Shown here piece after piece: positions 1 to 6,099 of a stretch of DNA of 6,099 bases. Positions within the stretch are counted from its first letter, which is position 1; every line of letters starts with the position of its first letter. Location: assembly GCA_020851615.1 (NCBI GenBank), contig JADZCL010000368.1:1-6099 (forward strand), given 5' to 3'. The notes below the pieces were generated by a model, which was not told where the DNA came from, did not search any database, and was given only the letters and a program-made list of their open reading frames with translations. The translations under genes and the position numbers were made by a program. This DNA is from Rubrivivax sp. GTDB lineage: Bacteria > Pseudomonadota > Gammaproteobacteria > Burkholderiales > Burkholderiaceae_C.

Positions 1-518
1 GAGTGGCGCTCGAAGATGGTGTCCTCGATGGCTTCGAGCTCGGTCTCCAGGGCATCGATGCGGGGAAAGTAGCGGTCCACCACCGCATCCATCAGTGCGT
101 AAAGCACGAAGCCCGCGCCCTGGCGCAGCAGCTCGGGCTCGCGTTCGCAGCGACTGCGCACGCCCAGGAAGTCCTGCGCGCTGCGGTTGCGCACCGAGAC
201 CACGAAGTTCTCGCCCGCGAAGATGGCCAGTTCGCCCTGTTCGGACTCACCCGGTGCATCCGCGGGCAGCTGCATGACGATGAACAGCGTCGAGCCGTAC
301 TCCTCGATCTTGGGTCGCTGATGCCCGTGGCGTGCGTCCTCGACCGCCAGCTCGTGCAGGGCGAACTCCTGCTGCACATGCTGCAGCTCGTCGTCGTCGG
401 CATCACGCAGCGCGACCCAGACGAAGCAGCCCGGTCGCAGCAGCCATTGATCGATCTCCTCGATGGCGATATCGGCGAGCTTGCGGCCGTCTTCGTAGGC
501 CGCGCAATTGATCAGCAT
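1..518 (-). CDS. corA: CorA-family Mg2+/divalent cation transporter, N-terminal part (runs off left edge)
   Basis: CorA proteins are homopentameric inner-membrane channels for Mg2+ and sometimes Co2+ or Ni2+. The N-terminal half forms a cytoplasmic funnel that senses Mg2+. The 172 codons visible here are part of that domain. Residues 32-45 (FVWVALRDADDDEL), 54-62 (LHELAVEDA) and 66-74 (HQRPKIEEY) match the family's usual 'hpLavEDa...qRPKveeY' block. A beta-strand run (LFIVMQ) follows, then a helix-rich stretch (about 141-170) that would lead into the long stalk helix. The two membrane helices and the GMN signature would lie beyond the left edge and cannot be checked. The ATG at 518-516 is chosen because an AGGA lies about 7 nt upstream; an in-frame TTG lies 12 nt upstream. 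The gene is on the same strand as kdp, 259 bp after kdpB, so read-through is possible but not shown. Family membership is firm; the exact ion is not. Confidence 0.88.
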   Translation of the reverse strand, partial: MLINCAAYEDGRKLADIAIEEIDQWLLRPGCFVWVALRDADDDELQHVQQEFALHELAVEDARHGHQRPKIEEYGSTLFIVMQLPADAPGESEQGELAIFAGENFVVSVRNRSAQDFLGVRSRCEREPELLRQGAGFVLYALMDAVVDRYFPRIDALETELEAIEDTIFERH

Positions 519-777
519 GAGGGCTTCCTGCAATGCAATGACACGGCATCTTCCCACGAGGGCCCGCTGCTGCCGCGGCGGTGCAAATGCCCGAAACGGT
601 CCTCAGCGTGTGGCGTGGCGGCGATGGTGCGGAGGTGGGGTAGCCCGTTGAGTGGGGTGGCTCGTTGATGGCCATCGGTTCACAAGCCGATCATCGCGCC
701 CCGCACCGAACGGGTGCCGGCCACGTTCTTGCCAGCCGGGGTGAGACAGGTGCGGCTGACTGACAGGACCGAAGGAG
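519..777. other. Intergenic region between kdpB and the corA-like gene
   Basis: These 259 bp must hold the end of the kdp transcript and perhaps a promoter for the corA-like gene. I see no convincing rho-independent terminator. There are two small stems: GCACC/GGTGC around a 5-nt loop at 703-717, and ATCGG/CCGAT around an 8-nt loop at 674-691. The second overlaps the short palindrome GATGGCCATC at 667-676. None is followed by a T-run on the minus strand. No good -35/-10 pair for corA is visible. An ORF of 90 codons starts at 675, but it overlaps corA in another frame and looks spurious. Termination may be Rho-dependent, or the corA-like gene may be partly read from the kdp transcript. Confidence 0.5.
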
Positions 778-2871
<2,094 letters not shown>

Positions 2872-2873
2872 GT

Positions 2874-3545
2874 TCACTCCTTGCCCGTCTTCATGGCGTC
2901 CAGCGCCAGGTTCAGGCGCAGCACGTTCACGCGCGGCTCACCCAGCAGGCCCAGCACGCGCGCCTCGGTGTGTTGCTGCACCAGCTGCTGTGCCTGTGCC
3001 AGCGGCAGGCCACGGGCTTGTGCCACGCGCGCGCTTTGCAGCTGCGCGTTGGCCACCGAGACATGCGGGTCCAGCCCGGAGCCCGAGGCGGTCACCGCAT
3101 CCACCGGCACGCGGGCATCGGCGGCCAGGCCATTGGCCTGGCGGTAGGCGATCGTGCGCTGCTGCACGCTGGTGATCAGCGCCGGGTTCGTCGGCCCCAG
3201 GTTGCTGCCCAGAGAGGCGGCGGCGTTGTACGGGGCAGGCAGGCTCTTGCCGGCATCCTGTGGATCAGGGCCCAGGGTGGCGCTTGGGCGCGGGTGGAAG
3301 TAGCTCGCACCGGCAAACCACTGCCCGATCAGTTCGGAGCCGACCACGGTCGTGCCCTGGCGGATCAAGCTGCCGTTGGCCTGGTGCGCCAGCAGCAGCT
3401 GTGCCGCGCCGGTGGTGGCCAGGGGGTAGGCCAGGCCGGTGATCAGCGCGACAAACAGGGCGCCGCGCACGCAGGGGCCAAGCAAGCCCGTGAGCGGTGA
3501 GGTCGCGCCCGGCGCCGTCGGGGTGGGCGGGTTCAAGTCGTTCAT
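2874..3545 (-). CDS. kdpC: KdpC, accessory subunit of the Kdp K+-ATPase
   Basis: KdpC is anchored by a single N-terminal helix with its soluble domain in the periplasm. It contacts KdpA and is thought to raise affinity or help couple transport. The protein has 223 aa, longer than the roughly 190 of E. coli. The excess includes a Pro/Thr-rich cytoplasmic leader (residues 1-18) before the membrane helix (about 27-52). The conserved blocks are all visible: GSELIGQ (69-75), FHPRPSA (83-89), SNLGPTNP (114-121), [16 protein letters not shown] (146-161) and LGEPRVNVL (201-209). The ATG at 3545 has only a weak GAGAAG 4 nt upstream. The gene begins 15 nt after the kdpA stop and its stop overlaps the alternative kdpB GTG, so it is firmly inside the operon. 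Its place between kdpA and kdpB departs from the usual A-B-C order. Confidence 0.96.
   Translation of the reverse strand: MNDLNPPTPTAPGATSPLTGLLGPCVRGALFVALITGLAYPLATTGAAQLLLAHQANGSLIRQGTTVVGSELIGQWFAGASYFHPRPSATLGPDPQDAGKSLPAPYNAAASLGSNLGPTNPALITSVQQRTIAYRQANGLAADARVPVDAVTASGSGLDPHVSVANAQLQSARVAQARGLPLAQAQQLVQQHTEARVLGLLGEPRVNVLRLNLALDAMKTGKE
2877..2882 (-). promoter_or_regulatory. Ribosome binding site that decides the kdpB start
   Basis: AAGGAG lies inside the last codons of kdpC (which end in Lys-Glu, then TGA). It directly touches the upstream GTG candidate (2877-2875), which leaves no spacer, but stands 5 nt before the second GTG (2871-2869). The second GTG is therefore the better start. 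Because this site is within kdpC, kdpB translation is probably coupled to termination of kdpC. Confidence 0.6.
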
Positions 3546-3560
3546 CTGTCTTCTCGCGGG

Positions 3561-5255
3561 TTACGGCTGCAGCATCTGCAGCTGCTCGACCACCGGGCCC
3601 AGCGCCAGGGCCGGCAGGAAGGTCAGGCCACCAACTACCAGCACCACGAAGACCAGCAGCACCATGAACAGCGGTGTGGCCGTGGGGAAGGTGCCCGGTC
3701 CGTCAAGCACCGTCTTCTTGGCCGCCAGCGAGCCGGCCACGGCCAGCATGGGCAGCAGCGTGAAGAAGCGCCCCACCAGCATGGCCAGGCCAATGGTGGT
3801 GTTGAAGAACGGCGTGTTGGCGTTCAGGCCGGCAAAGGCCGAACCGTTGTTGGCCGTGCCCGAGGTGTAGGCGTAGAGCACCTCAGAGAAGCCATGGGCG
3901 CCGGGGTTGGCCAGGCTCGCCCCGGTGTCCGGCCACAGGCTGGCCAGCGCCGTGAATCCGAGGATGGACGCCGGGTGCGCCAGCACCGACAGCATCACCA
4001 GCTTGATTTCGCGCGCCTCGATCTTCTTGCCCAGGAACTCCGGCGTGCGGCCGATCATCATGCCCGCCAGGAAGACGGTGAGGATGGCGTACTGGATGAG
4101 GTTGATGAAACCCACGCCGTCGCCGCCGAAGACGCAGTTGAGCATCATCTGCGCCAGCGGCACCAGGCCACCCAGGGGGGTGAGCGAGTCGTGCATGGCG
4201 TTGACCGAGCCGGTCGTCGCTGCCGTCGTCGTGGTCACGAACAGCGCCGTGTCGGCGATGCCAAAGCGCAGCTCCTTGCCTTCCATGTTGCCGCCCGACT
4301 GGCCGGCGGTCAGGGTTTGATCAACCCCCACCTTGGTCAGCAATGGGTTGCCGGTCTGCTCGGCACTGAAGACCAGCGCAAGAAAACCAAGGAACATGAC
4401 CAGAAAGGCGCCAAAGAACACCCAGCCCTGCTTCTTGCGCGCCAGCATGGTGCCGAAGGTCACGGTGAGCGCCGAGGGAATCAGGAGCATCGAGAGGATG
4501 TGCAGCACATTCGTCAGCGGCGTCGGGTTCTCGAAGGGGTGGGCGGCATTCATGCTGAAGAAGCCCCCGCCGTTGGTGCCGATGTGCTTGATGGTCTCGA
4601 AGCTGGCCACCGGGCCCAGGATGAGCTGCTGGCGCGCGCCTTCCAGCGTCGTGGCCACGGCCTGGCCGGCGAGCGTCTGCGGCATCCCCTGCCAGACATA
4701 GACCAGCGCCATCGCAAAGCACAGCGGCAGCATCACGCGCCAGAGCACGCGCATGAAGTCCACCCAGTAGTTGCCCATGTCCTGGCTGCTGGCACGTGCC
4801 AGGGCCCGGATGAAGCCACCGGCTGCCGCCACACCCGCCGTTGCGCCGCAGAACATCAGGAAGGTGATGGCCAGCATCTGCGTGGCGTTGGACAGGCTGC
4901 CCTCGCCGCCGTAGGACTGCCAGTTGGTGTTGGTGATGAACGACGCCGCGGTATTGAAGGCCAGATCGGGCGCCTGTGCCGCGTTGCCCAAGTCGTTGAG
5001 CGGCAGCAGCCCTTGCATGCGCAAGAAGAGGTAGCCCAGCGCCATCATGGCGGCGTTGGACAGCAGCAGGGCCAGCCCGTAGCGCGCCCAGCCCATGCGC
5101 TCGGCGGGATCGACGCCCAGGGTGCGGTAGCTCAGCCGCTCCACGGCCCAGTGGGTCTCACTGGCCAGCACACGCGCCAGCCAGCGGCCCATGAGCAGGG
5201 CCAGGCCGGTCATTGCGGCCAGCGTGAGCGCGAATTCGAGCACGATGAGTTGCAT
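3561..5255 (-). CDS. kdpA: KdpA, K+-binding/translocating subunit of the Kdp K+-ATPase
   Basis: KdpA is the channel-like subunit, related to the Trk/Ktr/KcsA superfamily, and selects K+ in its four pseudo-repeated P-loops. It has 564 aa from the ATG at 5255 (E. coli 557) and about ten hydrophobic segments. The four filter regions are readable: [10 protein letters not shown] (109-118, including the N109 and Q113 equivalents of E. coli N112/Q116), GTNGGGFF (226-233), [11 protein letters not shown] (347-357, where E. coli has SCGAVNAMHDS) and ANNGSAFAG (468-476). The glycines expected in the filter are retained. HPFENPTPL (239-247) and [18 protein letters not shown] (402-419) are further family hallmarks. 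GAGGGG ends 4 nt before this ATG. An in-frame GTG at 5267 would add four residues but has no good ribosome site. The gene begins 8 nt after the small upstream ORF and ends 15 nt before kdpC. Confidence 0.97.
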   Translation of the reverse strand: MQLIVLEFALTLAAMTGLALLMGRWLARVLASETHWAVERLSYRTLGVDPAERMGWARYGLALLLSNAAMMALGYLFLRMQGLLPLNDLGNAAQAPDLAFNTAASFITNTNWQSYGGEGSLSNATQMLAITFLMFCGATAGVAAAGGFIRALARASSQDMGNYWVDFMRVLWRVMLPLCFAMALVYVWQGMPQTLAGQAVATTLEGARQQLILGPVASFETIKHIGTNGGGFFSMNAAHPFENPTPLTNVLHILSMLLIPSALTVTFGTMLARKKQGWVFFGAFLVMFLGFLALVFSAEQTGNPLLTKVGVDQTLTAGQSGGNMEGKELRFGIADTALFVTTTTAATTGSVNAMHDSLTPLGGLVPLAQMMLNCVFGGDGVGFINLIQYAILTVFLAGMMIGRTPEFLGKKIEAREIKLVMLSVLAHPASILGFTALASLWPDTGASLANPGAHGFSEVLYAYTSGTANNGSAFAGLNANTPFFNTTIGLAMLVGRFFTLLPMLAVAGSLAAKKTVLDGPGTFPTATPLFMVLLVFVVLVVGGLTFLPALALGPVVEQLQMLQP

Positions 5256-5263
5256 GGCGCCCC

Positions 5264-5347
5264 TCACAGCCGCCGCAAGGCGAGCACAAGCGCCACCGTG
5301 GCGGCGAAGAACAAGGCCGACAGGCCGATGAACAGCAGGTCTTGCAT
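5264..5347 (-). CDS. 27-residue single-helix membrane peptide between kdpF and kdpA
   Basis: This is a small ORF of 27 codons plus TGA, of unknown function. It begins [14 protein letters not shown], continues with an Ala/Val/Leu run, and ends in RRL. Almost the whole length is one hydrophobic helix with an acidic N-end (Asp3) and a basic C-end (Arg25-Arg26). By the positive-inside tendency this puts the C-terminus in the cytoplasm. Support for translation is contextual. It has a good Shine-Dalgarno (GGAGG at 5356-5352, 4 nt before the ATG). It starts 13 nt after the kdpF stop and stops 8 nt before the kdpA ATG, filling the gap almost exactly. It does not look like a KdpF copy, since it lacks the YALLRPEQF-type tail. 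It may be an extra Kdp accessory peptide or a translational-coupling ORF for kdpA. The role is inferred only. Confidence 0.6.
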   Translation of the reverse strand: MQDLLFIGLSALFFAATVALVLALRRL

Positions 5348-5351
5348 GGGG

Positions 5352-5356
5352 CCTCC
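5352..5356 (-). promoter_or_regulatory. Strong ribosome binding site of the 27-residue ORF
   Basis: GGAGG, a near-consensus Shine-Dalgarno, lies in the 13-nt gap after the kdpF stop and 4 nt before the ATG at 5347. It is the best ribosome site at the front of the operon and the main reason for treating the tiny ORF as translated. Confidence 0.6.
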
Positions 5357-5360
5357 GGGC

Positions 5361-5459
5361 TCAGAACTGCTCGGGCCGCAGCAGGGCGTAGCCGAGATAG
5401 GCGAAGAGGCCGAGTGCGCACGCACCCGTCAGCCAGTAGATGAGGACCAACGAGTTCAC
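5361..5459 (-). CDS. kdpF: KdpF, small stabilising subunit of the Kdp K+-ATPase
   Basis: KdpF is a tiny single-pass peptide (29 aa in E. coli) that binds KdpA and stabilises the complex, acting somewhat like lipid. Here it has 32 residues, beginning MNSLVLIYWLTG. One hydrophobic helix (about 4-27) leads to LFAYLGYALLRPEQF. The ending Y-x-Y-A-L-L-x-P-E-x-F is the recognisable KdpF tail (E. coli ends ...YLVYALINAEAF). The start is GTG at 5459-5457, with only a weak GGGG about 7 nt upstream. It is the first gene of the operon. Its length and position match the family, and the call rests on the tail motif together with the kdpA context. Confidence 0.85.
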   Translation of the reverse strand: MNSLVLIYWLTGACALGLFAYLGYALLRPEQF

Positions 5460-5589
5460 GGCCGTACCCCGCAGCCTGATGCGGGCCGGGCGGCCCCTTG
5501 AACGTGCTTCACCTTGCGCCTCCTGTCAGAGCAGGCTGCCATGCTAGGCAGGGGCGTATCAAGCCTGGGCAAAGACTTGGGCAGTGCGC

Positions 5590-5611
5590 ATCAAGAAGGC
5601 ATCAAGAAGGC
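5590..5611 (-). repeat. Perfect tandem duplication of an 11-bp unit, candidate regulator site
   Basis: On the minus strand the unit GCCTTCTTGAT occurs twice, head to tail and without mismatch, and the next bases (GC) begin a third copy before it breaks. The period of 11 bp is one DNA turn. OmpR/PhoB-family response regulators, to which KdpE belongs, typically bind two direct half-sites at this spacing. The repeat is 131 bp upstream of the kdpF start codon and about 28 bp upstream of a possible TGATAC -10, so its position would suit an activator site. The repeat is seen directly; the binding role is inference. Confidence 0.45.
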
Positions 5612-5709
5612 AGCGCAATCGCGTGCCGATTCAGGCTGCTGCCGTGCCGTGCGCGCTCGTGGCACCCGCTGCGGCTGGGCCAGGGGGCCGAATGCTCGAC
5701 ACAGGCCGT

Positions 5710-5729
5710 CGGCGCGCTGCAGCGCGCCG
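5710..5729 (-). terminator. 20-bp GC-rich perfect palindrome after the hydrolase gene, possible terminator hairpin
   Basis: The half-site CGGCGCGC is followed by TGCA and then its exact inverse, giving an 8-bp all-GC stem with a 4-nt loop (or a 20-bp fully symmetric site in DNA). It lies 35 nt past the stop codon of the alpha/beta-hydrolase gene, where a terminator would be expected. No T-run follows on either strand, so it is not a canonical intrinsic terminator. It may be an RNA 3'-end hairpin helping Rho-dependent termination, or a dimeric protein's binding site. Confidence 0.4.
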
Positions 5730-5764
5730 CGTCATCTCACCTGCTACAGCGCAGGCGCCTCAGC

Positions 5765-6099
5765 TCAATCGGCCGCAGCCGGTGGGGGTGGTTCCGCCAG
5801 CACCGCACGCAGACCCGCCAGCAGTGCGTCGGGCTGCTCGGCCATCAGGTTGTGGCCCGACTCGAGCGTCGTGACGCGGGCCCGCAGGGCGGCGGCCAGT
5901 TCGCGCGTGGCCGCCTGCGGGGTCATCTGGTCCAGGCGGCCGAGAACGAGGGCCGTCGGGCAAGCGATCCGTGCTGCAGCCTGCAGGCCACCCGCGTAGG
6001 CATCACAGACGCGGAAGTCGTGCTCGAACAGGTTGCTGCCGGCTGTCATGCCGGCGGCGTGCAGGGTGCGGCGCATCAGGGCGCGGCTGCTGCCGTGCA
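5765..6099 (-). CDS. Alpha/beta-hydrolase fold protein, C-terminal part (runs off right edge)
   Basis: This is the last 110 residues of a probable alpha/beta-hydrolase. The frame is open to the window edge, and the in-frame ATG at 6076 is internal rather than the real start. CPTALVLGRLDQMTP (46-60 of the visible part) is the strand and turn that carry the catalytic acid, here Asp56. LESGHNLMAEQPDALLAGL (78-96) carries the catalytic His82 followed by the typical '-GH.l..e.P..l...l' helix. The nucleophile Ser and the oxyanion strand lie outside the window. An AYAGGLQAAARI stretch (33-44) resembles the cap-to-core return seen in many of these enzymes. The substrate cannot be told; the family includes esterases, haloperoxidase-like and C-C hydrolases. 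The tail is Pro/Ala-rich (EPPPPAAAD). The gene is on the same strand as kdp but separated from it by about 305 bp, so it is probably an independent unit. Confidence 0.85.
   Translation of the reverse strand, partial: HGSSRALMRRTLHAAGMTAGSNLFEHDFRVCDAYAGGLQAAARIACPTALVLGRLDQMTPQAATRELAAALRARVTTLESGHNLMAEQPDALLAGLRAVLAEPPPPAAAD

Larger units (their letters stand above)
5460..5764. other. Kdp upstream/leader region, no gene
   Basis: About 305 bp separate the hydrolase stop from kdpF. The region should contain the kdp promoter, reading leftwards. It holds the 11-bp tandem repeat (5590-5611) and the 20-bp palindrome (5710-5729), listed separately. A weak TGATAC (5561-5556, minus strand) could be a -10 element, but its matching -35 (CTGCCC, 17 bp upstream) is poor, as expected only if an activator is needed. 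Two leader hairpins are possible: CTGCC/GGCAG with a 6-nt loop at 5536-5551, and GGGCC/GGCCC with a 4-nt loop at 5483-5496, the latter ending 23 nt before the kdpF start. I do not see the T-rich KdpE box known from E. coli, nor any riboswitch. Plus-strand ORFs here look like chance open frames. Confidence 0.5.

Noticed and set aside
3..668. 221-codon plus-strand open frame over the corA-like gene
   Set aside because: The minus strand encodes a recognisable CorA N-terminal domain over 1-518; the plus frame has no family features.
403..675. 90-codon minus-strand ORF starting in the kdpB-corA gap
   Set aside because: It overlaps the corA-like start in another frame, is low-complexity (Pro/Ser, then Arg-rich) and has no good ribosome site.
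5256..5267. GTG at 5267 as the kdpA start, giving a GTGA overlap with the small ORF
   Set aside because: The sequence upstream of it has no good Shine-Dalgarno, while GAGGGG is correctly placed for the ATG at 5255, and KdpA proteins usually begin close to this Met.
3894..5501. 535-codon open frame on the plus strand, antisense to kdpA, the small ORF and kdpF
   Set aside because: It is exactly antisense to genes with unmistakable family motifs. The translation is Gln/Arg/His/Gly-rich with no recognisable domain, as expected for the complement of GC-rich coding DNA.
5460..5764. E. coli-like T-rich KdpE box or c-di-AMP riboswitch upstream of kdp
   Set aside because: I looked for T/A-rich direct repeats and found none in this GC-rich stretch; no conserved riboswitch pattern is visible.
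5514..5999. Plus-strand ORFs (161 and 96 codons) crossing the kdp upstream region into the hydrolase
   Set aside because: The composition is Arg/Ala/Ser-rich without motifs, and most of their length is antisense to the hydrolase, which carries clear catalytic Asp and His motifs.
6074..6076. ATG at 6076 as the start of the right-hand hydrolase gene
   Set aside because: The frame stays open to the window edge with family-like residues (HGSSRAL) before it, and the protein would lack its nucleophile half; it is an internal Met.

Overview
The window is GC-rich (codon third positions are nearly all G or C), and every gene I can support lies on the minus strand. The protein families and the dense Ala/Gly/Leu-rich coding style suggest a betaproteobacterium of the Burkholderiales/Comamonadaceae kind. 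That assignment is by eye and was not searched.

The core (about 778-5459) is one operon for the high-affinity K+ pump Kdp. In transcription order, high to low coordinate, it reads kdpF (32 aa), an extra 27-aa single-helix membrane peptide, kdpA (564 aa), kdpC (223 aa), kdpB (about 697 aa). All of the large subunits look intact, with filter motifs in KdpA, the phosphorylation site in KdpB and the conserved blocks in KdpC. The genes are tightly packed with short gaps or overlaps, so co-transcription and translational coupling are likely. KdpA is the K+ channel-like subunit, KdpB the P-type ATPase, KdpC an accessory subunit that increases affinity, and KdpF a small stabilising peptide.

Two things depart from the textbook kdpFABC-DE layout: kdpC lies before kdpB, and an extra tiny membrane ORF sits between kdpF and kdpA. 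No kdpD/kdpE sensor-regulator pair follows kdpB. The next gene is instead a CorA-type divalent-cation channel whose N-terminal 172 codons are visible before the left edge (1-518).

Upstream of the operon (5460-5764) is about 300 bp without a gene. It holds a perfect tandem duplication of an 11-bp unit, a plausible but unproven site for a response regulator of the OmpR/PhoB type such as KdpE. It also holds a 20-bp GC-rich palindrome just downstream of the gene to the right. That gene (5765-6099) is the C-terminal part of an alpha/beta-hydrolase that runs off the right edge.

I see no RNA genes, CRISPR arrays, insertion sequences or phage genes. The window is mostly an ordinary housekeeping/stress transport locus, with an unusual gene order and a small peptide as the points worth following up.
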